Position numbers and translations under genes: made by a program. Positions 7,273-15,389 of a stretch of DNA of 64,000 bases are shown here, one piece after another. Source of the DNA: Scatosoma sp048465415 (GTDB lineage Bacteria; Bacillota; Clostridia; Christensenellales; Borkfalkiaceae); NCBI GenBank assembly GCA_048465415.1, contig DBFWLO010000009.1, positions 62,001 to 126,000 of the forward strand, in the 5' to 3' direction. Within the stretch, counting starts at the first letter, position 1. Each line of letters opens with the position of its first letter. Below the pieces are notes generated by a model. It saw only the letters and a list, made by a program, of their open reading frames with translations. It did not search any database and was not told the origin of the DNA.

Positions 7273-8874
7273 TTAAAGATCGCTGACGCTGACGAGACGG
7301 CGGTAATCGTTCAGTTGCAGACCTTCTTCGCCGTAAGGGAGAATCGTCTCTTCAAGCTCCTCGATACGTTCGATCTTGCCGGAAAGATAATCTTTGAGCC
7401 GTTCCTTGCAGGAGGTGACGCGCAAAATCACCCCGCCCAGACGCGCTTCCTGGACTTCCCAGCCGAACGGTTTGTTTTCCTGGAACCAAAGCTCTTTAAA
7501 AGCCTCGTAGAAGGCTTTAAGACGGCCCGGAAGCACGGCGTAGTCCTCTTTGGCCAGGACTGCCAGGGTGCGCGTGTCTCGCGTCTGATAGGCCTTGCGG
7601 GTGCGTACGCCGAGGTCGGCTTTAATTTCGAGTACGCGGCAGAGTTTGGCGAGCGCGCGGAAGATGTACTCGAAGTCGCCGGCGGCCGCGGAAGCGGATT
7701 CGAGGGCGGCGGCGTATTCGCCGTAGGGGATTTTGCCCTCTTCTTCCGCCGCGTGGTCCAAAATGCCGAGGAAGCAGTCGGAGAAGAGGAGGGATTTGCA
7801 GGGATTTTGTATGACGGCGCCTTTGGAATTGCCGCGCGTGCGGTTGGGCAGGTCGAGGAGCGTCATATCCTCGAATTTGACGCCGAACGTCTCGAAGAAG
7901 CCGCGGGAGATCGCCGCGTCGTCGAAATTCCCGTCCGCGTACTGCCGGATCGCGTAGAGAGCGGGCAGGACGGCGAAGAAGGAACATTCCTTGCCGTTGT
8001 CCCCCCACATAGTGACGAGGACGTTTTCGACGCCGTTTTTGCGCACGCTTTCCATAGCGGGTTTCATGCTGTGCAGGGAATAGGCGTTGAGGGGCGCGAA
8101 ACCGTTCCAGCACCACGCGCCGCCGGCGAACCAGAGCTGGCGGCCGAACTCTTTGTGCGAAGCGATCATGGCGTCGTAATCTTCCCGTTCGGTATGGTAG
8201 TAGTCCCAGTAAGTGAGCGCGACGGATTCGGGGACGCGGGCGCGGACGGATTCGGGGACGTGCAGGCCCCGGCCGTAGTATTCGCCGTGGTTGCCGAGCC
8301 GGAAGAACATATCGCTCCACATGTGGGGGGCGAAGCCGTATTTTGCCGCGATGGCGGCGACTTTTTCGAGGTGCCTTGCGAGCAGCTCGAAGCGGTCGCA
8401 GAAGCCGTGCTTGTCGAGATAGGCGCCCAGTCCCACCATGTGCGCCTCGTCCATACCGATATGCACGCGGCGGCTGGTGAAGTTGGCGGCGAGCGAAGCG
8501 AATAATTGATCGATGAGCGCGTACGTTTTTTCCTCGTCGATGAGGAGAATGTCGTTGACGTCCACGACTTCGCGATAGGCGGGCAGTTTGACGGGCGCGG
8601 TGAAATGCGCGAGCGTCTGGATACAGGGAATGAGTTCGACGCCGTGCGCCGCGGCATAAGCGTCGAGATCTTTGAGCTCCGCGGCGGTATAGCGGCCGCG
8701 AAGATACCCGAAATAAGGCTCCCCGTCCACCTCGTAGGTATCCTCCGTGTAGAGTTCCAAAGCGTTGTAGCCCATTTTTTGCAGGCAGTCGATCATGCGT
8801 TTCACGGCTTCGGGTTTCATCACCGCGTTTCTCGAACAATCGAGCATAGCGCCGAAATAACGGTACGTATTCAT
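7273..8874 (-). CDS. Glycoside hydrolase family 20-like beta-hexosaminidase
   Basis: Protein of 533 residues, probably cytoplasmic since no signal peptide is visible. The (beta/alpha)8 domain starts almost at the N-terminus: MGYNALELYTEDTYEV, LIPCIQTLAHF, then the signature VHIGMDEAH with Asp142-Glu143, matching the GH20 Asp-Glu pair used in substrate-assisted catalysis. It lacks the N-terminal GH20b domain of many family members. Later aromatic blocks (LTYWDYYH, FAGGAWCWNGFAP, TMWGDNGKE) fit the sugar pocket. It likely releases terminal GlcNAc/GalNAc (or glucosamine) residues from imported oligosaccharides; exact specificity is inference. Ribosome site AGGGGGGAAACTG precedes the ATG. Confidence 0.85.
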   Translation of the reverse strand: MNTYRYFGAMLDCSRNAVMKPEAVKRMIDCLQKMGYNALELYTEDTYEVDGEPYFGYLRGRYTAAELKDLDAYAAAHGVELIPCIQTLAHFTAPVKLPAYREVVDVNDILLIDEEKTYALIDQLFASLAANFTSRRVHIGMDEAHMVGLGAYLDKHGFCDRFELLARHLEKVAAIAAKYGFAPHMWSDMFFRLGNHGEYYGRGLHVPESVRARVPESVALTYWDYYHTEREDYDAMIASHKEFGRQLWFAGGAWCWNGFAPLNAYSLHSMKPAMESVRKNGVENVLVTMWGDNGKECSFFAVLPALYAIRQYADGNFDDAAISRGFFETFGVKFEDMTLLDLPNRTRGNSKGAVIQNPCKSLLFSDCFLGILDHAAEEEGKIPYGEYAAALESASAAAGDFEYIFRALAKLCRVLEIKADLGVRTRKAYQTRDTRTLAVLAKEDYAVLPGRLKAFYEAFKELWFQENKPFGWEVQEARLGGVILRVTSCKERLKDYLSGKIERIEELEETILPYGEEGLQLNDYRRLVSVSDL

Positions 8875-8909
8875 CAGTTTCCCCCCTTTTTATAGGATCT
8901 CTTGGCATA

Positions 8910-8938
8910 ATCATATCACATTCTTTCGCGGAAATCAA
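8910..8938 (-). promoter_or_regulatory. Promoter of the GH20-like gene
   Basis: TTGATT, 17-nt spacer, TATGAT on the minus strand, about 35 nt before the start codon. Confidence 0.65.
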
Positions 8939-9990
8939 TCAAAATCTTTCTTTTTTTTGACGAAAAATTTTTGTCCTGCGCCGCGAGTTTCCGCTTTCGT
9001 CCGCGCGGGCAGGCTCCGCCTCTTTTTTCCGCGGAAAACGGTCTTTTCGAGATAGACGGCGGCGCAGAAGATCGTCATCGTCAGCCCGAAGATGCCGAGC
9101 GCGGGGTAGACGTTGGCGACGATGCTCTTGAAGCCGATGAAGGAACAGCACTCGGTGAGCGCGAAGAGCGCGAATTTGCCCGCGGTGCCCCACCGCCTGC
9201 CGGCGAGGGAATAGAGCGGATAGAAGGAGGAAAGGAGCGTGGTGAGCATGCCGCCGCAGGCGAGCACGGAGAAGAATTTCGCGCCGCCGAGGATATAGGA
9301 GAGGGGCAGGTCATAGGCGAAGGAATTTTTATCCGAGCACACGGCGGAGAGAATGAGTCCGATCGCGGCGGCGACGATAAAGGTGGAGATCGCGCACAAA
9401 AGGGAGGCTCCGCTCTTGATCTCGGCGCCCAGATCGCAAAGCACGGGCAGGGAAAGGAAAGTGTTCATCGCCACGTAGAGGAGAATGGAAAGAAAGAGCG
9501 GGAACTCCGCCTCGGGCGGTTCGGAGGGGGAAAGCGCGCCGCCTTTGAAAATCATCGCCGCCACGGAGACGAGCAGCACGGGCATGACGATGCAGTTGAT
9601 CGTGCCCACGCCCTTGATTCCCTTTTCCGAAACGAAGCAGGCGAATACGAGAAAGGCCAGCGTCAGAAAGGGTTTCGCCTGCGGAACCAGCGAATTTAAA
9701 CCGGAAAGCATGCCCGCCGACGAGACGAACGAGCCGAACAAAATCACCGCTTTCACCGGTTTCGAGCACTTTTTGAACACCCCTGTCAGCACCCCTTCAA
9801 ACCCGCCGTACATCTTTCCCAGGCGCAAAAAAAGCAGAAAACAGAGGAAAAATAAAAGCCCCGCGAAATAAACGGCGGAAACCCTGAATCCACCGAAGAA
9901 TTGCAGCAGTTCACGGCCCGAAACGAACCCCGCTCCGATCACCGTTCCCACCATCGTGAATAACGTCCGCAATCCCTTTGGTTTCCTCAC
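8935..9990 (-). CDS. YkvI-like multi-pass membrane protein
   Basis: Membrane protein of 351 residues with roughly ten hydrophobic segments. The N-terminal motif TMVGTVIGAGFVSGRELLQFF is of the type found in YkvI proteins and in the APC/LeuT-like transporter superfamily (glycine-rich unwound first helix). The start is taken as GTG 9990 because AAAGGAGG sits 6 nt upstream; the frame is open to 10071 but has no ribosome site there. The C-terminus is basic (KTVFRGKKRRSLPAR). Substrate unknown; YkvI relatives are described only as putative transporters. Confidence 0.8.
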   Translation of the reverse strand: MRKPKGLRTLFTMVGTVIGAGFVSGRELLQFFGGFRVSAVYFAGLLFFLCFLLFLRLGKMYGGFEGVLTGVFKKCSKPVKAVILFGSFVSSAGMLSGLNSLVPQAKPFLTLAFLVFACFVSEKGIKGVGTINCIVMPVLLVSVAAMIFKGGALSPSEPPEAEFPLFLSILLYVAMNTFLSLPVLCDLGAEIKSGASLLCAISTFIVAAAIGLILSAVCSDKNSFAYDLPLSYILGGAKFFSVLACGGMLTTLLSSFYPLYSLAGRRWGTAGKFALFALTECCSFIGFKSIVANVYPALGIFGLTMTIFCAAVYLEKTVFRGKKRRSLPARTKAETRGAGQKFFVKKKKDFD

Positions 9991-10136
9991 ATTCAGCCTC
10001 CTTTCGATGCGGCGAAAAAAACAAGAAAACGCAAAACGCGCAAAAACGCTTTTCCCCGCTTCGCTTTTCAACTGCGTTCTTTCCCTTATCCCATAAGCGT
10101 TTGAGGCTTGTTTTTCTCACTCTATTAATAAACGCG

Positions 10137-10165
10137 AAAACCCGGCGGTTTAGAACACCGCCGGG
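10137..10165 (-). terminator. Terminator after the DUF2207 gene
   Basis: CCCGGCGGT / ACCGCCGGG with a 7-nt loop, followed by TTTT on the minus strand; the plus side is also T-rich. It lies just past the stop codon at 10187. Confidence 0.75.
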
Positions 10166-10186
10166 CAAGTTTTTATTTTTTTGCGA

Positions 10187-12130
10187 TTATCTCGCGCCGC
10201 CGCCTCCGCCGCCGTGACCGCCGCCCGAGAATCCGCCGAAATGGCCGCCGCCTCCGCTGCGGCCGACGCCCGATCCGCCCGACGAGGGGCGCGACATCAT
10301 CGAGATCGTCGCCCGGCGCATAATGCTGTTGAGGATCACAAAATCGAATACCGTCATATTCGATCCCACGTACCAGGAAGGCGGTTCGAGCAGAATGTTC
10401 CTGAATTTATCCTGCCACTCCTTCGTTACCCCCAAAACCTGCGCGTACGGCAACAGCTCGTAAAACAGTTCCGGGTTCTCCTCTAACATGAATTTGATCT
10501 TATCCTCGGAGGTCACCACGATAAATTCCTTAAAGCCGAGAATCTCCCCCAAAAGCTCGTTATATCGCTTGGTGCGGGAAATCGTCGCCACGCCCGCAAT
10601 CAACGCCGCCCAGGCAAAAATCGCCGCCGCAAGTTTTTCGTACGGATTCAAAAGATGTTTCGCCGTAAAGAAACAATAAAACACGGTGGCGGCAACGATC
10701 ACAATCAGTACGCCGACAAACATTCCCGTCTTTGAGCTTTTCTTCTTTTTATAGCGCATATCCACACAGCCGCGCAGCAGAAAATAGACCAATACCACGG
10801 GCGCCGCCATAAAGAGACCGAAGAAATAGAGATACCCGCCCCCGACCTGCGTCAGCCCCGTAAAGAAAGGCAGCGCGAAAAACAAGAGCGCCGCGAGCGC
10901 CGCGCAGATCCACGATACCCTCTGCGTGCTCTTTTCATAGTGCGGAATGTCTTTGCTATGCACCAGCGTCCGCGCTTCGTCCGCCGACGTATAAAACCGA
11001 TTGGCAAGCCCGGAGATCGGCATGGAATCTTTGCCCGAAAACAGCCCCTTAAAGAGTACGCGCTGATGGACGGGCGCCCCGTCCGGCAACTCTTTCACCC
11101 GGCGCAGCAGCACCGGATCGTCCGCCTTTTCCATGTTGATCATCAGATACCCCTGCGCCGCGAAATAATAGATCATCGAGGTGAGATCCTCGTTATCCAC
11201 GCGGTTATCGATGAGTTTGCCCATTTGCAGCGGATCCATCTTGCGCGGCGCTTTCAGCCCCACCACCGGAATGATCTCCCGCTTCCTGCGGAAGACAAAA
11301 TACAGCCCGATCGCTACGGCGAGCGTGCCCGCGCCGATCCCCAGAATAACGCCCATTTTCGCCGTAAAGACGCGCGACGAGGTATACCCCCGCAGGACTC
11401 CCGCTTCGAGGGTAAACTCTACCGTGATCGCCTCCGCCATGCGCTCGTTGTACGTGTCGTTATAGACGACCTTCAAACGGTCCGCATGGATAGTCAGAAC
11501 GTTTTTCGACGCGTCGAAGGACTGCGTCAACTTCCCGCCGCCCGCCGTACCGAACGCGCCCGAATAGACGTCGCGGGAAAGCACTTTGCCGGGGAAAGAA
11601 ACGCTCACGTCCACGTCGTTAAGATCCACCGGCCAGCCCGCGCCCACCACGTCGAGGATCATGCCGTCCTTGATCTCGTTGCCGCTCGAAATCATCGTGT
11701 AGCCGAGATAATACGTCCAGGTCTGGCCGTAAGCCGCGTTGCCGATACAGTTGATATCGATGAACCCGTCCACATCGGGATTGTTCGCCACTTCGTAGCG
11801 AAAAGCGTCGTTGCCGGGGCAGGACGCTGTGATATGGAAATACTGATCCCCCTGATCGACGGGGAGACTGCGATAGAACATGCTCAGCCCCGATTGGAGG
11901 AATTTGACGGTGATTTTTTCGCGAACGACGATCTTGCGGTCGCTCTGAATCGTCATATCGACGTCGTAATCCGAGATTTCAAGGGCCGCGCCCGACTGCG
12001 CCAGCGCCGTCACCCCCGCTTCGGCGTTCCGATTGCCGAACGGAAACGCCAGCAGCGCCGCGAACAATACCGCCAGCGCCACCAACGCCCACCGCCGCGC
12101 TCCCGAAATTTTTTTAGCTGAAATTTTCAT
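10187..12130 (-). CDS. DUF2207 membrane protein with Gly-rich C-terminus
   Basis: Protein of 647 residues. A signal/anchor (ARRWALVALAVLFAALLAFP) is followed by an extracytoplasmic DUF2207 beta domain (ISDYDVDMTIQSDRKIVVRE and onward), then a TM near GIGAGTLAVAIGLYFVF, a cytoplasmic segment, further TM segments, and a C-terminus of repeated Gly with His/Ser (GGSGVGRSGGGGHFGGFSGG). This layout and the LemA gene just upstream are typical of the LemA-DUF2207 pair. ATG 12130 (MKISAKK) is preferred to the open frame from 12214 because it begins a normal signal peptide. Role unknown, possibly envelope stress or surface display. Confidence 0.9.
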   Translation of the reverse strand: MKISAKKISGARRWALVALAVLFAALLAFPFGNRNAEAGVTALAQSGAALEISDYDVDMTIQSDRKIVVREKITVKFLQSGLSMFYRSLPVDQGDQYFHITASCPGNDAFRYEVANNPDVDGFIDINCIGNAAYGQTWTYYLGYTMISSGNEIKDGMILDVVGAGWPVDLNDVDVSVSFPGKVLSRDVYSGAFGTAGGGKLTQSFDASKNVLTIHADRLKVVYNDTYNERMAEAITVEFTLEAGVLRGYTSSRVFTAKMGVILGIGAGTLAVAIGLYFVFRRKREIIPVVGLKAPRKMDPLQMGKLIDNRVDNEDLTSMIYYFAAQGYLMINMEKADDPVLLRRVKELPDGAPVHQRVLFKGLFSGKDSMPISGLANRFYTSADEARTLVHSKDIPHYEKSTQRVSWICAALAALLFFALPFFTGLTQVGGGYLYFFGLFMAAPVVLVYFLLRGCVDMRYKKKKSSKTGMFVGVLIVIVAATVFYCFFTAKHLLNPYEKLAAAIFAWAALIAGVATISRTKRYNELLGEILGFKEFIVVTSEDKIKFMLEENPELFYELLPYAQVLGVTKEWQDKFRNILLEPPSWYVGSNMTVFDFVILNSIMRRATISMMSRPSSGGSGVGRSGGGGHFGGFSGGGHGGGGGGAR

Positions 12131-12221
12131 AAATTTTCTCTCTTTTCCTCCGCCTGTTCCGCGCTTTTCAAAGATTGCCGAGGCGGACGCCCCGGCAACT
12201 TCTCTTTCGCGCATAAAATTT

Positions 12222-12821
12222 TCAGAACTGCACTTTTACGTTCTTGCGTTCCTCTTGACTGTCCAGCTCGAAATAGGGGAACTTCTTGTACTGTTTGCGA
12301 TTGGCGACGATACTCGAAGGAAAAACCTCGATCTTGATATTGAACGCCTTCACCGTGCCGTTATAATACCTTCTCGCGCTTTCCAGCTCGGTCTCGATTC
12401 CCCTGAGCTGATTTTGCAGATCGAGAAAGCTCGCGTTCGCCTTCAAATCGGGATAGCTCTCGGAAACCGCGGAAATAAACGTGCGGATCGTGCCGGAAAG
12501 TTCCTTCTCCGCCGCCATTTTTTCTTCCGGCGAGGACGCGGACATCGCCCGGCTTCTCGCCGCCACGACCTTGTGCAGAGTCTCGCTCTCGTGCTTGGAA
12601 TAGCCCTTCACCGTCTCCACGAGATTGGGAATCAAATCGTATCTCTTTTTCAGGAACACGTCGATCGTCGCCCACGCTTCCTCCACTCTGTTCTTTAACC
12701 GGATCATCGCGTTGGAAGTACCGATCCACCAGCCGACGAGAGCGATGATCAGAATTACGAGCACCGCCGCGACAACGATGCCGACAATCGCGCCCGTACC
12801 GATCAACAATGTATTGAACAT
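12222..12821 (-). CDS. lemA: LemA family protein
   Basis: Protein of 199 residues with one N-terminal TM (IVGIVVAAVLVILIIALVGW) and a long cytoplasmic helical domain. The family core is RLKNRVEEAWATIDVFLKKR then YDLIPNLVETVKGY, and the LQNQLRGIETELESARRYYN block near the end completes the LemA signature. The start has AAGGAG upstream. It is cotranscribed with the DUF2207 gene from the promoter at 12855-12883. Family function is poorly defined; the pair occurs together across Firmicutes. Confidence 0.94.
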   Translation of the reverse strand: MFNTLLIGTGAIVGIVVAAVLVILIIALVGWWIGTSNAMIRLKNRVEEAWATIDVFLKKRYDLIPNLVETVKGYSKHESETLHKVVAARSRAMSASSPEEKMAAEKELSGTIRTFISAVSESYPDLKANASFLDLQNQLRGIETELESARRYYNGTVKAFNIKIEVFPSSIVANRKQYKKFPYFELDSQEERKNVKVQF

Positions 12822-12854
12822 GTATTTTTCTCCTTTCTTGAATTTTGTATTCCT

Positions 12855-12883
12855 ATTATACTATAAAAAACCAAAAAAATCAA
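12855..12883 (-). promoter_or_regulatory. Promoter of the lemA-DUF2207 operon
   Basis: TTGATT, 17-nt spacer, TATAAT on the minus strand, about 35 nt before the lemA start. Confidence 0.8.
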
Positions 12884-12912
12884 TAGTTTTGGAAAAAAAA
12901 CGAAAATGACGT

Positions 12913-13158
12913 TTAACGTTCCTCTTCGTATTCAGCAGTGTCGATATAGTTCACAGAGAAAAATTCTCCTAACGTAATACCGATTGCATCGCATAATAAT
13001 TTTATCGTTTGAATACGGGGACAGCCCGAGGTCTTTTTCAAAATGGTATATAATGTTGAAGGCGTCATTCCCGCTTTAATACACCACTTGGAAATCGGTA
13101 TTGACTTTTGCACGGATAAATCCTTGATACGTTTTATAATCGCCTGTGTCAATTTCAT
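12913..13158 (-). CDS. XRE-type regulator, copy 1 of a duplicated XRE-RNA unit
   Basis: Small DNA-binding protein of 81 residues. The HTH covers ISKWCIKAGMTPSTLYTILK, followed by a KKTSGCPRIQTIKLLCDAIG recognition/support segment and an acidic end (AEYEEER). By hand alignment it matches copy 2 (13487-13732) at 56 of 81 positions, with the block SGCPRIQTIKLLCD unchanged. AGAGGT precedes the ATG. Its promoter (13196-13224) is divergent from the promoter of a structured RNA. An 8-bp inverted repeat between them is the probable operator. Regulation of the RNA and of itself is inference. Confidence 0.9.
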   Translation of the reverse strand: MKLTQAIIKRIKDLSVQKSIPISKWCIKAGMTPSTLYTILKKTSGCPRIQTIKLLCDAIGITLGEFFSVNYIDTAEYEEER

Positions 13159-13195
13159 AAGTACCTCTTTTATCAGTTTATTATATTTTTATTTT

Positions 13196-13224
13196 ATTAT
13201 ACAAAATCAGACAAATTTTGTCGC
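13196..13224 (-). promoter_or_regulatory. Promoter of XRE copy 1
   Basis: GCGACA (13224-13219), 17-nt spacer, TATAAT (13201-13196). The -35 lies in the GTCGCGCGGATTT block, which is identical in the second unit. Confidence 0.65.
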
Positions 13225-13238
13225 GCGGATTTATCTAT

Positions 13239-13261
13239 CGTAATTTTATATCGAAATTACG
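13239..13261. promoter_or_regulatory. Probable operator, unit 1
   Basis: Perfect inverted repeat CGTAATTT-(TATATCG)-AAATTACG, placed 10 nt upstream of the RNA promoter -35. The same element sits at the same distance in unit 2 with one half-site base changed. Confidence 0.7.
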
Positions 13262-13270
13262 TACAAACAG

Positions 13271-13299
13271 TTGACTTTTCTATTTTTTTATGCTATACT
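13271..13299 (+). promoter_or_regulatory. Promoter of structured RNA copy 1
   Basis: TTGACT (13271-13276), 17-nt spacer, TATACT (13294-13299). It is followed about 7 nt later by ACCGAAC, the expected 5' end. Confidence 0.85.
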
Positions 13300-13305
13300 A
13301 ACTAT

Positions 13306-13465
13306 ACCGAACGTTCATAAAACCCTCCGGAAGTAAATTGGTTTTTGATGTGTTCGGGAAATGGGCAGACTCGTGTGCAAGCCTGCCCTGACTTAAACAA
13401 TTTAGTTGGGATAAATACATAAGAAAGAGGCTGCGTTTTAAACGGCGGCCCCTTTCTTAATTTTT
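13306..13465 (+). ncRNA. Structured small RNA, copy 1 (no known family recognised)
   Basis: About 160 nt from the promoter at 13271-13299 to a terminator (AAGAAAG 13421-13427 / CTTTCTT 13452-13458, then TTTTT). The 5' end CCGAAC (13307-13312) pairs with GTTCGG (13352-13357), enclosing a variable AAAACC/GGTTTT stem. GGGCAG (13363-13368) pairs with CTGCCC (13383-13388). A near-invariant stretch CTGACTTAAACAATTTAG then TTGGGATAAATACATAA follows. No open frame is conserved with copy 2: the 11-codon ATG frame here has ACG there. This fills the gap between the two XRE genes. Confidence 0.75.
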
Positions 13466-13486
13466 ATGACAGAACAGGAGTGTCTG

Positions 13487-13732
13487 TTATCTCTCTTCGT
13501 CAACTTCGGCTTTATTTATATAATCGACGTCAAAAAACTTCGCCAAAGGCAATTTGATATAATCGCATAATAACTTTATCGTCTGTATGCGGGGACAACC
13601 TGACGTCTTTTTCATAATACTGTATAACGTGGAAGGCGTTATCCCGGCCTTTATGCTCCACCGGGAAATGGGGATTTGATTTTCTTCGGACAACTCGTTA
13701 ATGCGCATTATAATTGCTTCGGTTAATTTCAT
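13487..13732 (-). CDS. XRE-type regulator, copy 2 of a duplicated XRE-RNA unit
   Basis: Paralogue of the gene at 12913, same length of 81 residues. HTH ISRWSIKAGITPSTLYSIMK then KKTSGCPRIQTIKLLCDYIK; differences cluster in the N-terminal helix and the last third, which may change partner or operator preference. AAGGAT lies 7 nt before the ATG. It is convergent with RNA copy 1, whose terminator ends about 20 nt from this stop codon, and divergent from RNA copy 2. The duplication includes the whole divergent promoter region and the RNA. Confidence 0.9.
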   Translation of the reverse strand: MKLTEAIIMRINELSEENQIPISRWSIKAGITPSTLYSIMKKTSGCPRIQTIKLLCDYIKLPLAKFFDVDYINKAEVDEER

Positions 13733-13759
13733 AATTTTATCCTTACAATATTTTTCTTT

Positions 13760-13788
13760 ATTATATAATATCGGTCTAATTAAGTCGC
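13760..13788 (-). promoter_or_regulatory. Promoter of XRE copy 2
   Basis: GCGACT (13788-13783), 17-nt spacer, TATAAT (13765-13760); same architecture as copy 1. Confidence 0.65.
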
Positions 13789-13802
13789 GCGGATTTGTAT
13801 AT

Positions 13803-13825
13803 CGTAATTTTATATCGTAATTACG
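13803..13825. promoter_or_regulatory. Probable operator, unit 2
   Basis: Inverted repeat CGTAATT-(N9)-AATTACG. It lies 10 nt upstream of the RNA -35, exactly as in unit 1. Confidence 0.7.
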
Positions 13826-13834
13826 TACAAACGG

Positions 13835-13864
13835 TTGACTTCTCTATTTTTTTTATGTTATACT
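13835..13864 (+). promoter_or_regulatory. Promoter of structured RNA copy 2
   Basis: TTGACT (13835-13840), 18-nt spacer, TATACT (13859-13864); sequence closely matches the copy 1 promoter. Confidence 0.83.
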
Positions 13865-13870
13865 AAGTAC

Positions 13871-14030
13871 ACCGAACGGTAAGAGACTGTCATTAGTATC
13901 ATTAAATTTTTTCGGACAGGTTCGGGAACGGGCAGATATGACCTATCTGCCCTGACTTAAACAATTCAGCTGGGATAAGGATACATAAAAAAGCGGACTG
14001 CCGACAAAAACGGCAGTCTCTTTTTTATGT
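13871..14030 (+). ncRNA. Structured small RNA, copy 2 (no known family recognised)
   Basis: About 156-160 nt. CCGAAC (13872-13877) pairs with GTTCGG (13920-13925), enclosing a CTGTC/GACAG stem that replaces the AAAACC/GGTTTT stem of copy 1. GGGCAGATA (13930-13938) pairs perfectly with TATCTGCCC (13944-13952). The near-invariant stretch CTGACTTAAACAATTCAG then CTGGGATAAGGATACATAA follows. The terminator combines ACATAAAAAA/TTTTTTATGT with GACTGCCG/CGGCAGTC. Helices are kept while their sequences change, which is evidence for a functional RNA. This fills the gap between XRE copy 2 and the DUF378 gene. Confidence 0.78.
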
Positions 14031-14045
14031 ATCGGAGAGAAAAGC

Positions 14046-14079
14046 AAAAACGGGTATTCCGTAAGGAAAACCCGTTTTT
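14046..14079 (-). terminator. Terminator of the DUF378 gene
   Basis: AAAAACGGG (14046-14054) / CCCGTTTTT (14071-14079); T-runs on both strands make it bidirectional. Confidence 0.75.
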
Positions 14080-14090
14080 ATTTTCTCCGC

Positions 14091-14327
14091 TTATTTGCTC
14101 TCTACTCTTTCGCCGCTTCCCAGCAGTAAAAGACCGCGCGTGATGAACGGGGAAATAATCAGCCAGATCGCAGCGGCCGTGATGATCGAATAGACGATGA
14201 TCGAACCGATGCTTCTCGCTCCGGCAAAGATCGAAGAAACCAGGTTGAAGTTGAAAAGTCCGAACAAACCCCAGTTGATCGCGCCGAGTAAAACCAAAAC
14301 ATAAGATATGATATTAGCAATACGCAT
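14091..14327 (-). CDS. DUF378 small membrane protein
   Basis: Protein of 78 residues with two TM segments: ISYVLVLLGAINWGLFGLFN and SIIVYSIITAAAIWLIISPF. The N-terminal LxxxGAINWGLxGLFxFNLV pattern is the DUF378 signature. ATG 14327 has AGGAGG 6 nt upstream, so the upstream extension to 14366 is rejected. Function unknown. Confidence 0.9.
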   Translation of the reverse strand: MRIANIISYVLVLLGAINWGLFGLFNFNLVSSIFAGARSIGSIIVYSIITAAAIWLIISPFITRGLLLLGSGERVESK

Positions 14328-14467
14328 AACATTCCTCCTAAAAGCAGTATGTCTCGATTTTTTCAATTTATACGATTTTTTTTTGCGCCAGACAAAAGAA
14401 AGCGCAAAATGTCGGGACTTTCTCCTAAGAACGTGGTATACTCAATATACGCAGGGAGGTGAAACGC

Positions 14468-15328
14468 ATGGAATGGATCGAAGCGGTGGAAAAAGCCGTC
14501 GGATATATCGAGGAACACATCACGGAAGAGCTCTCCGTGAACGAGATCGCTCAGCAAGCCAACTTCTCGCCCTTCTATTTTCAAAAGGGATTCAGCTTGC
14601 TCTGCGGCTTCACGATTGCCGAATATATCCGCAAACGGAGACTCGCCCTCGCCGGCAGCGAACTCCTCTCCAACGACGAAAAAGTTATCGATTTGGCGAT
14701 CAAATACGGTTATGATTCCCCCGACAGCTTCACCAAAGCCTTCACCCGTTTTCACGGCGTCACCCCCGCCGCGGCGCGCAAGGAGGGCGTTACGCTCAAA
14801 GCCTTCGCACCGCTCAAAATCACATTATCTTTAAAAGGCGGTTATCTTATGGATTACAAAATTACCAAAAAAGACAGTTTTACGGTCGTCGGCGTCGCCC
14901 AGACGTTCCAATACGAGAACGCGAAAAAAGAAGTCCCCGAATTGTGGAAAGAGTTTTTTCGGCTGGGAAAGGACAAACACGTCTGCGGCCTCTTCGGAAT
15001 CAATCACGACAAAACGATGGAATGCGACGAATTCGAGTATCTCATCGCCGATCATTACGATCCGACAAAGGAAGTGCCCGAAGGGTTCGTCACGAAAGTG
15101 ATCCCCGCTTTCACCTGGGCCGTATTCCCCTGCAAGGGCGCTATGCCCAAAGCCTTACAGGAAGTAAACGGGCGCATTTTCTCGGAATGGCTGCCCGCTT
15201 GCAAAGATTACGAGATCGCGGCGGGATACTGCGTCGAGTTGTACGAAGATCCCCGCAAGTACGCGCGCGGAACCCAGGACGACGAGTATTACAGCGAGCT
15301 GTGGATACCCGTCAGGAAAAAGAACTGA
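14468..15328 (+). CDS. AraC-family regulator with GyrI-like effector domain
   Basis: Transcription factor of 286 residues. Two AraC HTH motifs occupy the first about 105 residues (ELSVNEIAQQANFSPFYFQK; DLAIKYGYDSPDSFTKAFTR then FHGVTPAAARKEG). The C-terminal half (YKITKKDSFTVVGVAQTF to YYSELWIPVRKK) is a GyrI/Rob-type small-molecule binding domain. Rob/BmrR-like proteins with this layout sense toxic lipophilic compounds and control efflux; the target here is unknown. ATG 14468 is preferred to GTG 14459 because GGGAGGTGA lies directly upstream. A TATACT -10 is visible near 14438. Confidence 0.92.
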   Translation: MEWIEAVEKAVGYIEEHITEELSVNEIAQQANFSPFYFQKGFSLLCGFTIAEYIRKRRLALAGSELLSNDEKVIDLAIKYGYDSPDSFTKAFTRFHGVTPAAARKEGVTLKAFAPLKITLSLKGGYLMDYKITKKDSFTVVGVAQTFQYENAKKEVPELWKEFFRLGKDKHVCGLFGINHDKTMECDEFEYLIADHYDPTKEVPEGFVTKVIPAFTWAVFPCKGAMPKALQEVNGRIFSEWLPACKDYEIAAGYCVELYEDPRKYARGTQDDEYYSELWIPVRKKN

Positions 15329-15337
15329 TTTGAAACG

Positions 15338-15375
15338 AAAAAAGACGAAAGCGGTTTTACGCTTTCGTCTTTTTT
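15338..15375. terminator. Bidirectional terminator
   Basis: AAAAAAGACGAAAGCG / CGCTTTCGTCTTTTTT around a 6-nt loop, between two convergent genes. Confidence 0.92.
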
Positions 15376-15389
15376 ATGAGTGCAGTTTC

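Noticed and set aside
7315..8505. Long plus-strand open frame opposite the GH20-like gene
   Set aside because: It is the mirror of GC-rich coding DNA, has no ribosome site or promoter and its protein is low-complexity (E/G/A-rich) without family features.
13363..13398. 11-codon frame in RNA copy 1 (starting MGRLVCK)
   Set aside because: The start codon is ACG in copy 2 and the peptide is not kept, while the RNA pairing is.
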